This document shows positions 43,213 through 52,808 of a DNA stretch of 64,000 bases, piece by piece. The number at the start of each line of letters is the position of its first letter. The first letter of the stretch is position 1. The translations under genes and the position numbers were made by a program. The notes under the pieces were generated by a model. It was not told the origin of the DNA and searched no databases. It was given only the letters and a program-made list of their open reading frames with translations. Source of the DNA: JABDMD01 sp965203475 (GTDB taxonomy: Bacteria; Pseudomonadota; Gammaproteobacteria; UBA4575); contig OZ241890.1 of the NCBI GenBank assembly GCA_965203475.1, positions 992,001 through 1,056,000 of the forward strand, read 5' to 3'.

Positions 43213-44034
43213 ATGAGTATATTAGATATACCCCTCGCCTCACCTTCTTGTATCTTTTTTGACTGGCATGCCACTTTAGTGGATACACACGATGCTATGT
43301 ACTATGCCGTAGATGATGTATTACCAAAACTAGATGAACTTGGGTTGGATAAATATTTGATTGATATTGAAGACAGCAAAACAGTTGATGATGCCAAATT
43401 AGTTAAGTATGTTTCTAAACATAAAAAGCTACACCCTAAAATACGAGAAGCAAGAAAAATCTCGCGGACAGATATTTTCGAAGTTTTATTCGGTGATAAT
43501 GATTATGCAAAAAAAATAGCACATCGTGCTTTTGATGAGGCTTATAGAAATCATTTTGGACATATAACCGCTTTTGAGCCTAGGTATGAATCTGTATTAC
43601 AAGATATTAAGTATTTAGATATATTATTGGGCGTTTTATCTAATCGGAAAAGAGAATTTTTAATTGAGGAAATCAAGAGCGTTGAAGGTCATGATTGGAG
43701 CTACCTATTTGACACCGTTGTATGTGGTGATGACGTAGAACATCGCAAGCCTGCACCAGATTTAATTTTAAAAGCGCTTAAAAATCTATCCATTGAACCC
43801 GGATTGCATGCATGGTATGTAGGGGATAGCACCACAGATATAATCTCTGCTAAAAATGCCAATGTGACTGCTATATTTTATAACGGTGCTGAATGGAGTG
43901 AAGAATGGATTAATAAAATTTTTCCTGGCAACGCTAAACACCCACATCAACCTGATGCTGTAGTGCACAATAGCCTTGAATTATTTCGACTTGTGCATAA
44001 GTGTTTAGAAACTCACAACACATTTGAAGTATAA
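43213..44034 (+). CDS. HAD-superfamily hydrolase with altered motif I
   Basis: 273 residues from the ATG at 43213; a TTG at 43198 would add five residues. HAD motifs are FFDWHATLVDT (motif I, nucleophile Asp17), GVLSNRKREFL (motif II), DVEHRKPAPDL (motif III, Lys) and YVGDSTTDIISA (motif IV, acid pair). In normal phosphatases motif I is DxDx(T/V), where the second Asp is the acid/base; here it is His19. The cap domain lies at ~residues 25-130. It may be a phosphatase or phosphonatase-like enzyme with unusual chemistry. Substrate unknown. Confidence 0.82.
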   Translation: MSILDIPLASPSCIFFDWHATLVDTHDAMYYAVDDVLPKLDELGLDKYLIDIEDSKTVDDAKLVKYVSKHKKLHPKIREARKISRTDIFEVLFGDNDYAKKIAHRAFDEAYRNHFGHITAFEPRYESVLQDIKYLDILLGVLSNRKREFLIEEIKSVEGHDWSYLFDTVVCGDDVEHRKPAPDLILKALKNLSIEPGLHAWYVGDSTTDIISAKNANVTAIFYNGAEWSEEWINKIFPGNAKHPHQPDAVVHNSLELFRLVHKCLETHNTFEV

Positions 44035-44084
44035 ATTTTATACCTGCTGTATTTAGGCGACACGAGACACGTTAGAATGATGCC

Positions 44085-44612
44085 ATGACACAACCTGATG
44101 AAAATATTTTAATCAGTCAATCTGTTGCCATCCTGATAGATGGCAATAATATTGAGCGCAGTATTCACGCTGAGTCCAGTGATGAAAATACCATGCTAAA
44201 TTTCGACACCCTAATTCCCAAACTGTTGGATAATAGAGGCTTAAGCCGTCTGGTGTATTTTCGAGAAGGAAAACAAATTTCCAAAAAATTACAAGAACGT
44301 TTACATGACTTTTATCATGGTTCGGTACGCCCCTGCCATAAAAGTGCTGATATTCCTCTATCAATTAAGGCTACACAAGTCGCAAGCAAAGTTGACACAA
44401 TCATTATCATGTCGGGTGATTCTGATTTTGTTGAATTGGTTAGACACTTAAAAGCTGAAGGTGTACGTGTTGAAATTGCGGCAGTGCCCAGCACTACTTC
44501 AAAAGTATTAATTGATGAAGCTGATTATTATCATCCCGTTACGAAGGAATTTTGGTTCACCTTGCCAGTCAAACGTTCTGGACGAAAATCCAACAACAAG
44601 AAAAAGTCCTAA
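44085..44612 (+). CDS. NYN-domain protein (PIN-like nuclease, LabA/DUF88 type)
   Basis: 175 residues with a NYN/PIN-like fold. Features are VAILIDGNNIERS near residue 14 (first acidic residue), KATQVASKVDTIIIMSGDSDFVELVRHLKAEGVRVEI in the centre (acidic pair GDSDF), and a basic tail RSGRKSNNKKKS that could bind nucleic acid. NYN proteins of this type are predicted ribonucleases. It is free-standing between the HAD gene and the divergently oriented ABM-like gene. Confidence 0.88.
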   Translation: MTQPDENILISQSVAILIDGNNIERSIHAESSDENTMLNFDTLIPKLLDNRGLSRLVYFREGKQISKKLQERLHDFYHGSVRPCHKSADIPLSIKATQVASKVDTIIIMSGDSDFVELVRHLKAEGVRVEIAAVPSTTSKVLIDEADYYHPVTKEFWFTLPVKRSGRKSNNKKKS

Positions 44613-44640
44613 AGAATTATTTAATCTCAACACTCTGATC

Positions 44641-45027
44641 TTATTCTGGCTCACCTTGCCACAACATTTCATACCCAATTTCATAGGTCTCATTAGAATA
44701 CGAACCTAAGGCCTCAAACTTCTCTTTAAAGGCGCTATCTGCATGTGATTTTTCATGTTGCTCAAATGAATGCCAATAGGTAACAATAGCAATATGATCT
44801 TCCCTTTGTTTTTTAGAAGCAATTGAGCCTTCATCTGATATAAATCCAGAAAACTTATACACCTGACCCCCGATAAACCCACCTTTATCATCACCATATT
44901 TATTCTTTACTACGTTACACATTTCACCTAAGGCAAGTTGAACATCTTCTTCTGAAACTCCATCTTTCAGCTTTACTACGTTGTATAACATCTTACATCC
45001 AAATGGTACGCTGAGTGCATCAAACAT
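44641..45027 (-). CDS. dimeric alpha/beta-barrel (ABM-like) protein
   Basis: A 128-residue ferredoxin-like alpha/beta protein. It has MLYNVVKLKDGVSEEDVQLAL (first strand and helix) and DHIAIVTYWHSFEQHEKSHADSAFKEKFEAL (strand and helix with conserved His). These are features of the ABM/EthD-type dimeric barrel superfamily, whose members include monooxygenases, isomerases and stress proteins. No catalytic residues can be assigned. AAGGAG lies six bases before the ATG at 45027. The 223 bases to the RDD gene contain a doubtful 48-residue frame (45079-45225, plus strand). Confidence 0.65.
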   Translation of the reverse strand: MFDALSVPFGCKMLYNVVKLKDGVSEEDVQLALGEMCNVVKNKYGDDKGGFIGGQVYKFSGFISDEGSIASKKQREDHIAIVTYWHSFEQHEKSHADSAFKEKFEALGSYSNETYEIGYEMLWQGEPE

Positions 45028-45250
45028 CGATTTCTCCTTACATATAAGAATTTATCTAACCTAGTATTGGGGCATTTCATGAAAAATCAAGCCACCCCAA
45101 TAGAGTTACACAATATAGATTGTTGCCGCTCGCAACTAGGAAATGAAGCTTTATATGCTTATACAACGACAGCTTGGATCAGAAATAGTAAAATTTTTCA
45201 AATAGCCAAAATCCCACAGCTATAAATCTTCTGAGAACAGTCATTTAACA

Positions 45251-45928
45251 ATGCTTGATACTATTCGTAAATTTGAAGTACCTGAAGGTGTAGACCTCGA
45301 GCTACGTCTGGCTGGGCCTATAATTCGAATCAACGCATGGCTCATTGATTTTTTTATTCGCTTCTGTTTTGAAATTTTAATTTACTACTTATTAATTTGG
45401 GCTGGTCAAATTGGAACCGGAGTTATTTTACTGCTGTTATTTTTGATTGAATGGTTTTATCCGGTTTTATTTGAACTTTATCAAGGAGCCACACCTGGCA
45501 AAAAACTTTGCAAACTATATGTATGTCATGATGATGGCACTCCTGTTACCTGGCAAAGTTCAATGCTACGTAATTTATTACGTGTAGCTGATTTTCTGCC
45601 TGTAGGTTATGCACTGGGGTTACTCACTATGCTAATTAACAAAGACTTTAAAAGGCTTGGTGATATTGCGGCCGGTACCGTTGTGGTGTATCGCGATGAA
45701 AATAAAAGCAAAATTAGTGTGCCCCAAGCTAACCCTAATCCTCTACCTCAACCTTTAACGCTTTCCGAACAAAGAGCTATTTTAGACTTTTCAGAAAGAC
45801 ATGAATTTTTATCAGTTCCACGCCAGCAAGAATTGGCTAATATTCTTTCTCCACTAACTAATAAGCAAAATAATGAATCGGTAAAAGAGTTACATCAATA
45901 TGCAAATTGGTTAGTTAAAGGTCAATAA
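45251..45928 (+). CDS. RDD-family membrane protein
   Basis: 225 residues with the RDD domain. INAWLIDFFIRFCFEIL has the Arg-Asp signature near the first helix, and TPGKKLCKLYVCHDDG, SSMLRNLLRVADFLP and FKRLGDIAAGTVVVYR follow. A cytoplasmic C-terminal tail is helical (residues ~160-225, QRAILDFSERHEFLSVPRQ). RDD proteins are small membrane proteins often encoded beside SpoIIM/MoxR/DUF58 genes. It is the first gene of a six-gene tight operon (45251-51914). Confidence 0.92.
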   Translation: MLDTIRKFEVPEGVDLELRLAGPIIRINAWLIDFFIRFCFEILIYYLLIWAGQIGTGVILLLLFLIEWFYPVLFELYQGATPGKKLCKLYVCHDDGTPVTWQSSMLRNLLRVADFLPVGYALGLLTMLINKDFKRLGDIAAGTVVVYRDENKSKISVPQANPNPLPQPLTLSEQRAILDFSERHEFLSVPRQQELANILSPLTNKQNNESVKELHQYANWLVKGQ

Positions 45929-45931
45929 CTC

Positions 45932-46921
45932 ATGAAGCAAAAGCAATTTGAAAACAAGTACCAAGAATTTTGGAGAGAGTTTCAAGAACTATTAACTGAT
46001 AATGAAAAGCCGAAGAACAAGCAGCATAAAAATATTGCACAAAAATATTCTTTACCCAGAAACTATAGACGAGTGTGCAATCATTTGGCGATTGCTAAAC
46101 AACGACATTACAGTCCTGTATTAATAGAGCGCTTACACACTCTAGTATTAAAAGGGAACGAACAGCTCTACCGACACAAAACCATTTGGTTGTGGAGAAT
46201 ATTCGAATTTATTACTTCAACATTTCCTGGCCTTGTAAGAAAGAATTACCAAGCATTTTGGTTAGCAGCAGTTTTGTTTTCAGTTCCCACGATTTCTATG
46301 GGCATTGCATGTTTTAAGAACAGTGAAATTATATATAGCGTCATGGATCCTCGGTCTGTTTCAAGCATAGAATATATGTATGACCCAGAAAATAAAAAAT
46401 TAGGCCGCGCAGAGAAGCGCCAAGCTGATACTGACATAATGATGTTTGGGTTTTATATATTTAATAATATATCTATAGGCTTTCGCACATTTGCTAGCGG
46501 AATTCTTTTGGGTTTAGGCTCATTGTTCTTTTTACTTTATAACGGACTAATCATCGGTGGAGTATCAGGTTACCTAACACAACTAGGATTTATTGAAACT
46601 TTTTGGTCATTCGTTGCTGGTCATGGCTCTTTTGAGCTTACTGCAATTGTAATATGTGGCATGGCAGGCCTGATGTTGGCAAAGCCTATCTTTGCACCAG
46701 GAAACATGTCGCGAACCAATGCACTCAAACTGATCGCAAAAGACAGCATACAGTTAGTGATGGGTGCAGCGCTAATGCTAGTTATAGCTGCATTTATTGA
46801 AGCTTTTTGGTCACCCTCTTCTTTTGTTAGCCCAACAACAAAATATCTTGTTGGAGGTTTTTTTTGGTTGATAGTTATTTTGTATTTTTTATTTGCTGGA
46901 AAATCTGACCATGCAAGTTGA
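45932..46921 (+). CDS. stage II sporulation protein M-like (SpoIIM/DUF95) membrane protein
   Basis: A 329-residue protein. A long basic N-terminal region (~1-90, FENKYQEFWREFQELLTD, helical) is followed by hydrophobic helices (~104-125, 180-220, 230-250, 270-290, 305-325). The SpoIIM/DUF95 motif FRTFASGILLGLGSLFFLLYNGLIIGGVSG appears near residues 187-215 in overlapping pieces. The organism shows no sign of sporulation; this family is common in Gram-negative MoxR/DUF58 clusters. The end overlaps the next start by 11 bases. Confidence 0.88.
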   Translation: MKQKQFENKYQEFWREFQELLTDNEKPKNKQHKNIAQKYSLPRNYRRVCNHLAIAKQRHYSPVLIERLHTLVLKGNEQLYRHKTIWLWRIFEFITSTFPGLVRKNYQAFWLAAVLFSVPTISMGIACFKNSEIIYSVMDPRSVSSIEYMYDPENKKLGRAEKRQADTDIMMFGFYIFNNISIGFRTFASGILLGLGSLFFLLYNGLIIGGVSGYLTQLGFIETFWSFVAGHGSFELTAIVICGMAGLMLAKPIFAPGNMSRTNALKLIAKDSIQLVMGAALMLVIAAFIEAFWSPSSFVSPTTKYLVGGFFWLIVILYFLFAGKSDHAS

Positions 46922-48452
46922 AGCACTGACTGTTGCTTTACGTAAACGCTCAAATTGGGAAGCAATTGACCTTGGCTTCTCTTTAGCAAGAAGATGGTTT
47001 CTAAAACTATGGTGCGCATGGATGATAGGTGCATTTCCTATTTTCATCTTGGTCATGACCATCACTATATTTCTTAATGAAAACACAATTGGAACATTGG
47101 CCATTATATTATTTTGGTGGCTCAAACCATTATACGAACAACCATTACTATATATTCTCAGTCGACAAATATTTTCCGAAAAAATATCTCTAAAATTTGT
47201 ATTTAAAAACTATTTCAAAATTATTAAATCTCAACTTCTAGCACTACTACTTTGGAGAAGATTTAGTTTAAGCCGCTCTTTTAATAATCCGGTTGCAATG
47301 TTGGAAGGATTGAATGGAAAAGAAAGAAAAGAAAGATTAAATGTTTTGCATGCCCGTCAAAATAGTGCACGACAGTGGTTAACGGTTATTTGCATCAATC
47401 TGGAGATCCTGTTGAATTTTTCCTTCATGATTTTTATTTACATGCTATTGCCTTCTGAACTACATAACGTGACATTGTTTGAATTATTAGATACTGAAAA
47501 TTTAACCATCACGGCCATTGAGAATATTACTTATTTTATAGCGGTGTCGATAATTGCGCCTGTATATGTAGCAGCAGGATTTGCTCTTTACATTACACGA
47601 CGCATCAAACTTGAAGGATGGGACATAGAACTTGCGTTTAAACAAATACAAAACCGAATTAGTAGTATACCTCCTACTAATAATCAACAAAGCATTCCCT
47701 CATTCACAGGTGTTATTGCTGGCATCTGCTTGTTGATAACTCTGATTGTACCCAGTACTAATTATGCAACATCAGAGAATGAAATCTCAAAAGAATATGC
47801 CAAAACTACTATTGAAGAAGTATTTCAAAATAAACATTTTGGTAAAACAACTAAACAGAAAAAATGGATCTATATTGGTGAAGAACAAGAAGAAAAAGAT
47901 TTTCCAAAATGGCTAGAAAAATTCTTAAAGTGGCTTTTAGGTGATAACTTTGATAGCAACAGTAGCGGCTTAAAACTTTTTGAGATTCTCATTTGGCTTG
48001 CTGTTGGCACATTGGTAATTTGGCTCATTAAAAGATACTCGCATTGGATGCGGTGGATAAATACTCAGCCAACGTCTAAAAATAAAAGTCACAACTATAT
48101 TCCTAAAAAAATCATGGGGATTGAAATTTCAAAAGAATCCTTACCCAAAGATGTCTACGCTGAATTTACGGCTTTAATTCAAAAACAACACTATCGGCCC
48201 GCTTTAAGCTTGTTATATCGCGCTACATTATCTTTAATTGTGCATAGCAATGATTTTGAAATTCCAGCAAGTGCCACAGAGCAAGAATGTAATCTTTTGG
48301 TAAAAAATAATCGCAATGAACGTGAGGCACAATTTTTTACTCAATTAACACGAGCATGGATATTACTCGCCTATGGTAATCAACTACCAAATTTAGAAAC
48401 GCTATTAAAACTGCGTGATCAATGGCGCCTACATTTTGGAGAACCAGCATGA
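46911..48452 (+). CDS. DUF4129-domain membrane protein
   Basis: 513 residues from the ATG at 46911, which overlaps the SpoIIM-like stop; the frame starting 46893 at a TTG is less likely. It has N-terminal hydrophobic helices (~35-70, 160-185, 205-230), a long extracytoplasmic segment, a helix near 360 and a C-terminal cytoplasmic domain (YAEFTALIQKQHYRPALSLLYRATLSLIV) of the DUF4129 type. Members are found with MoxR, DUF58 and SpoIIM genes. It ends in ATGA overlap with the DUF4350 gene. Confidence 0.85.
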   Translation: MQVEALTVALRKRSNWEAIDLGFSLARRWFLKLWCAWMIGAFPIFILVMTITIFLNENTIGTLAIILFWWLKPLYEQPLLYILSRQIFSEKISLKFVFKNYFKIIKSQLLALLLWRRFSLSRSFNNPVAMLEGLNGKERKERLNVLHARQNSARQWLTVICINLEILLNFSFMIFIYMLLPSELHNVTLFELLDTENLTITAIENITYFIAVSIIAPVYVAAGFALYITRRIKLEGWDIELAFKQIQNRISSIPPTNNQQSIPSFTGVIAGICLLITLIVPSTNYATSENEISKEYAKTTIEEVFQNKHFGKTTKQKKWIYIGEEQEEKDFPKWLEKFLKWLLGDNFDSNSSGLKLFEILIWLAVGTLVIWLIKRYSHWMRWINTQPTSKNKSHNYIPKKIMGIEISKESLPKDVYAEFTALIQKQHYRPALSLLYRATLSLIVHSNDFEIPASATEQECNLLVKNNRNEREAQFFTQLTRAWILLAYGNQLPNLETLLKLRDQWRLHFGEPA

Positions 48453-49630
48453 GCAATAATAATCGAATTATTGTCATAATTTTGACTGGAATCGTTTTGA
48501 TTTTATCTACTATGTCGGTTAATTGGTTTATTAAAAATTATGAATTACAAGAAGTAGATGATCAATCGGGATATTCAAAAGAAGCCAGACGAAATAAATT
48601 TTTAGCTGCAGAATATTTTTTGCGAGAGCTAGGGTATGAGGTAGAAAGTGATAGTAATCGTGCAAGATTATTGGAACCACATACCGCAAATGAAACAATT
48701 CTATTGAATTCTTATGGGCCCAATCTATCTCCCAGTCACTTTGATTCACTAAAGCAATGGATAGCGTCAGGTGGACATTTAATTTTTACCACTAATGATT
48801 TTCACAATGAGTCCAATGAGGAAGATGATGAAAATAAAACTCCGTTCAATCAATTATTAATTGAATATGGCATTCAGGCTTGGTACACAAATTTTACTGA
48901 AGACTTACCCTATCCTGAAGGTGATTATGTGTATAAGTTTATCTTGCACAATGACGAAAATGTTAATTTAAAATTTTATCCTAGTTACCATTTGCGTGAT
49001 ACAAAAAATATTGCTGACTTTACGCTGCGTGATCAATATGGAATTCATTTATTACAGTTCAAAATAGGTAATGGTACAGTAACTGTACTGAGTGATAATT
49101 TCTTATTCAGCAATTATAATCTCGGAGAAAACGATCATGCATATTTACTGTCAGTATTAGGTGCAACTAATACATTAGAAAACAGTAAAATTTTATTATT
49201 ATATAACATCGAGTCTGATTCGATATTCACGTTAATTTGGAAAAACGCAAAACATGCCAGCATTGCATTTTTAATATTCATCGCAATTGTGCTTTGGTCC
49301 ATGCAAAATCGCTTCGGGCCTATCCAAAAACTTAACGATTTTAGTAGCCGAAATATTATTGAGCACTTAAATGCAACTGCACGTTACAGCTGGAGAAAAG
49401 ATAAAGGCATTCGTTTGCTGCATCAAAGTCGACTTTCTTTTGAACAAACTTTATTAGCTCGATATCCAGTACTAAAAAACATGTCGACCAGCGAACGAGC
49501 TGAGCATCTTTCAAAAATTCTGGAAACTGACATTTCTAGTATAGATCTCGCGCTTTTTCATGAGCCACAATCAACAAATGAATATATTAACTCTACACAT
49601 GAACTACAAAAGTTATGGGTACTACAATGA
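48449..49630 (+). CDS. DUF4350-domain protein
   Basis: 393 residues from the ATG at 48449, with GGAG nine bases upstream and overlapping the previous stop. An N-terminal helix is followed by FLAAEYFLRELGYEVES and the SYGPNLSPSHFDSLKQWI and GGHLIFTT region of DUF4350 (a GATase-like fold without obvious catalytic residues). A second membrane helix lies near residue 275 (FLIFIAIVLWSM) and a C-terminal helical region follows. It is a partner in the MoxR/DUF58 cluster. Confidence 0.85.
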   Translation: MSNNNRIIVIILTGIVLILSTMSVNWFIKNYELQEVDDQSGYSKEARRNKFLAAEYFLRELGYEVESDSNRARLLEPHTANETILLNSYGPNLSPSHFDSLKQWIASGGHLIFTTNDFHNESNEEDDENKTPFNQLLIEYGIQAWYTNFTEDLPYPEGDYVYKFILHNDENVNLKFYPSYHLRDTKNIADFTLRDQYGIHLLQFKIGNGTVTVLSDNFLFSNYNLGENDHAYLLSVLGATNTLENSKILLLYNIESDSIFTLIWKNAKHASIAFLIFIAIVLWSMQNRFGPIQKLNDFSSRNIIEHLNATARYSWRKDKGIRLLHQSRLSFEQTLLARYPVLKNMSTSERAEHLSKILETDISSIDLALFHEPQSTNEYINSTHELQKLWVLQ

Positions 49631-50613
49631 ATGAAAATACAGAAAACCAAAATTTGAGTTTAGAAACTACTAATCTACAAATTGCAAAATTGGAGAACGC
49701 AATTTCCTCAGCTGTAGTGGGTCAAAAAGATGTAGTGCGACAAATTTTAGTAACTCTAGTAGCAGCAGGACATGCCCTAGTTGAAGGCGTACCAGGGACA
49801 GGCAAAACTTTATTAATTCGCTCCTTAGCGGCAGCTGTTGGTGGAAAATTCAGCCGTGTTCAATTTACACCTGATTTAATGCCTAGTGATATTACAGGAC
49901 ATGTCATGTATGACATGAAAACCACTGAATTTATCGTTAGAAAAGGCCCGGTTTTTTGCAATTTTCTACTCGCTGATGAAATCAACCGAGCACCAGCTAA
50001 AACACAATCAGCATTGCTTGAAGTGATGCAAGAACAACAGGTAACGATTGAAGGTGAATCCTATATTCTGAGTCAACCGTTCCTGGTTCTAGCTACACAA
50101 AACCCTATTGAACAAGAAGGCACCTACCCTTTACCAGAAGCTCAGCTAGACCGATTTTTACTGAAAATAAAAATTGATTATCCCGAGCACGATGAAGAAG
50201 TAAGCATTGTCAAACAAGTGACTTCAAACAGCATTGGCGACAAACTTGATCTATCCAACGTTACACAGCAACTAGCACCTGAAGAAGTTGTGCAACTCCA
50301 AAAAACAGCAGCCAAACTTCATATTGATGAACAAATTGTTCAATACTCAGTACGAATAGTGACTGCAACGCGGAATCGTAATGGAATTGATATTGGATCG
50401 GGACCAAGAGGTAGCATTGCCTTATTACGTGCTGCGCGTGCAAATGCGCTTATCAGTGGTAATACATTTGTTACGCCTGATGATGTCAAGAACGTAGCAC
50501 CCAATGTGCTGCGTCATCGCATTACACTAAACGCCGATTTGGAAATTGAAGGTTATCCAGTGGATAAAGTGGTAGAGGATATTTTACAAGAAGTTGAAGC
50601 GCCAAGAATATGA
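49627..50613 (+). CDS. MoxR-family AAA+ ATPase
   Basis: 328 residues from the ATG at 49627 (ATGA overlap with the previous stop). Walker A GVPGTGKT is at 54-61, Walker B LLADEIN at 114-120, sensor 1 is LATQNPIEQEGTYPLPEAQ and the arginine region is DRFLLK. A lid domain carries APNVLRHRITLN. MoxR ATPases act as chaperones that mature specific enzyme or membrane complexes, often using DUF58 and VWA partners. No VWA (BatA/B-type) gene follows here. Start of the DUF58 gene overlaps its stop. Confidence 0.95.
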   Translation: MNENTENQNLSLETTNLQIAKLENAISSAVVGQKDVVRQILVTLVAAGHALVEGVPGTGKTLLIRSLAAAVGGKFSRVQFTPDLMPSDITGHVMYDMKTTEFIVRKGPVFCNFLLADEINRAPAKTQSALLEVMQEQQVTIEGESYILSQPFLVLATQNPIEQEGTYPLPEAQLDRFLLKIKIDYPEHDEEVSIVKQVTSNSIGDKLDLSNVTQQLAPEEVVQLQKTAAKLHIDEQIVQYSVRIVTATRNRNGIDIGSGPRGSIALLRAARANALISGNTFVTPDDVKNVAPNVLRHRITLNADLEIEGYPVDKVVEDILQEVEAPRI

Positions 50614-51914
50614 GGCCTACAAAATTAACAAGCAAATTACTTGCAATCTGGATTTTGCTAGGCATTGTTGTAGCATTTTTCCCACAATTATTAATTGCAT
50701 GGAAAATATTTGGTGTAATTCTTCTATTGTTACTGTTGCTGGATGCAATGGCAATTTTTACAAAACCAAATTTACAAATTACCCATACCATTAATCATAA
50801 CCTTCCAATTTACAGTTGGAGCAAAATTAAAAAAATTATTCAAAATAATTCGCAGTCTAAATTACGTCTGCTTGCTTGTGATCATTACCCAGTAGAATTT
50901 CAAGTGGAATATTTTCCAGAAGCAATTCATTTAGAACCAAACGAAAGTATAGAAATTAACTATCGAGTTAAACCATTAATGCGAGGTGACTATTACTTCA
51001 GAGGTACTGATATTCTACGCCACTCACCATTACGCCTTTGGAGACGAAAATTCTTTTATCAAAATAAAAATAATGTACGCGTTTTTCCAAACTTTGCAGA
51101 TATTACTCGCTACATTCTACTTGCAACCGATAATCGCTTAAGCCAACTAGGTATAAAAAAGCGTCAACGGCGCGGTGAAGGTAGCGATTTTCATCAATTG
51201 CGTGAATATCACATTGGTGACAGCCTGAAGCAAATTGATTGGAAAGCTAGTTCACGGTTGAACAAGTTAATTTCAAAGGAATATCAAGACGAACGAGATC
51301 AGCAGATAATATTCTTATTAGATTGTGGTCGGCGCATGCGACATAAAGATGAAAATTATACGCATTTAGATCAAGCGATTAATTCCATGCTACTTCTTGC
51401 CTATGTAGCAATTCAGCAAGGTGATGCAGTGGGCTTTAAATCCTTTGCGGGAGATGAGCGTTGGGTATCTCCCAAAAAAGGCCCTACTGTAGTCAATAAT
51501 TTGCTACGCAAAACCTATGATCTACCTTCCACATTAGACTCAGCAGATTATTTACATGCAGCACAAGAAGTTTTGCGATTCCAACGCCGAAGGTCTTTAA
51601 TTGTTTTGGTATCAAACACTCGTGATGATGATTACGATAATTTAGTATCAGCAATACGACTGCTTAGTGTAAGACATCTAGTAGTATTGGCTGATTTACG
51701 AGAGCAAGCACTAAATGATTTACAAAGAAAAACCATCACTGATTTAGATACTGCTTTACAATTTCATGCCACAGAACAATTTTTACATCAACGCCGCGAA
51801 AATCACCGGAAGTTACGGCATCTAGGTGTAATATGCCTTGATGTAACCGCAGAAGAATTGCCCATTCACTTAGTGAATGAATACTTAAATATCAAACGTA
51901 GCAGTAAACTCTAA
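50610..51914 (+). CDS. DUF58-domain protein
   Basis: 434 residues. It has two N-terminal membrane helices (~10-48), a beta-rich segment, and the DUF58 signature RRGEGSDFHQLREYHIGDS with KQIDWKASSRLNKLISKEY near residues 188-225. A VWA-like core follows (IIFLLDCGRRMR). DUF58 proteins are partners of MoxR ATPases. It is the last gene of the operon; its stop overlaps the stop of the convergent membrane protein gene. Confidence 0.92.
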   Translation: MRPTKLTSKLLAIWILLGIVVAFFPQLLIAWKIFGVILLLLLLLDAMAIFTKPNLQITHTINHNLPIYSWSKIKKIIQNNSQSKLRLLACDHYPVEFQVEYFPEAIHLEPNESIEINYRVKPLMRGDYYFRGTDILRHSPLRLWRRKFFYQNKNNVRVFPNFADITRYILLATDNRLSQLGIKKRQRRGEGSDFHQLREYHIGDSLKQIDWKASSRLNKLISKEYQDERDQQIIFLLDCGRRMRHKDENYTHLDQAINSMLLLAYVAIQQGDAVGFKSFAGDERWVSPKKGPTVVNNLLRKTYDLPSTLDSADYLHAAQEVLRFQRRRSLIVLVSNTRDDDYDNLVSAIRLLSVRHLVVLADLREQALNDLQRKTITDLDTALQFHATEQFLHQRRENHRKLRHLGVICLDVTAEELPIHLVNEYLNIKRSSKL

Positions 51915-52705
51915 TTACGATCTGTATAAATTGTGCAATAAGCTGTATAAAACGTTGCCATGCCAACTGGTAACAATACTAACCAACCTAAGAAAAATGG
52001 AATTGAAGCAATTATGGCTAAGATGGTCATGGCAATTCCATATATCAAGAAAGGGAAGATATTTTTCAAGCATCCTTGTAGACTTAATTTCATAGAGTCA
52101 ATAACACCTTCACCACCTAAAGCAATTAGTGCTGGCGCAAACCAAAAAACCATTGCGATTGGAATCATAATTCCTAAAGCCAGTAATACTACGATTAATA
52201 ATCCAGGCGATGCCAGCATTTCTAGTGCCAAACTTTCAGGATTATTAACAATATCTGCCCCGCCTAACATCATGGCAATTAATACACCCACAATAAGTGC
52301 AAATACTATTATCACAGCAAAATACATGGCGCCTAAACCAATTAAAGGCCCTGTATTTTCTTTAAATCCAGCAAATAAATGACCCACTTCTAGCCCTTCT
52401 CCACGATCCAATGATACACAACCGTGCAACATCCCAGCTACAAACACCGCATAAATAAGCGAAGTCGCCAATGGCCCAATAATTGGAATTAGCTGACCAA
52501 TAAAATTTATTCCAAACCAAACTAATATAATTAAAATCCAAACCAGTGGATTCATCATAAAGTAAGCAAAGGCATCCTTGATCCACTGCCAACCTTGCAT
52601 AGCAGGTAAAGATTTAATTCCTGTTACTTCAAGTTCTACTTCACTTGAACGTCTACCTTCTGTTAAATTTGCATCTGGTGCTTGATATGGATTTTGATCA
52701 GTCAT
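51911..52705 (-). CDS. BPSS1780-like membrane protein
   Basis: 264 residues with about six hydrophobic helices. A conserved N-terminal segment GWQWIKDAFAYFMMNPLVW is followed by CVSLDRGEGLEVGHLFAGF near residues 100-120, typical of the BPSS1780 family. The family is of unknown function. It is convergent with the DUF58 operon, overlapping stop codons by four bases. A promoter must lie upstream of 52705, before the divergent DUF1223 gene. Confidence 0.8.
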   Translation of the reverse strand: MTDQNPYQAPDANLTEGRRSSEVELEVTGIKSLPAMQGWQWIKDAFAYFMMNPLVWILIILVWFGINFIGQLIPIIGPLATSLIYAVFVAGMLHGCVSLDRGEGLEVGHLFAGFKENTGPLIGLGAMYFAVIIVFALIVGVLIAMMLGGADIVNNPESLALEMLASPGLLIVVLLALGIMIPIAMVFWFAPALIALGGEGVIDSMKLSLQGCLKNIFPFLIYGIAMTILAIIASIPFFLGWLVLLPVGMATFYTAYCTIYTDRN

Positions 52706-52808
52706 AATCTACCCCAATATTTAATAGACTCATGCGTTCTGAAACCAATGCCTAAACATATTATACTGTACTTTCAATATTCATCGTAAATATACTCAGG
52801 ACTTATAA

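Noticed and set aside
45079..45225. A 48-residue open frame before the RDD gene
   Set aside because: Only a weak G-run upstream, no hydrophobic or known motif; likely chance in an AT-rich spacer.
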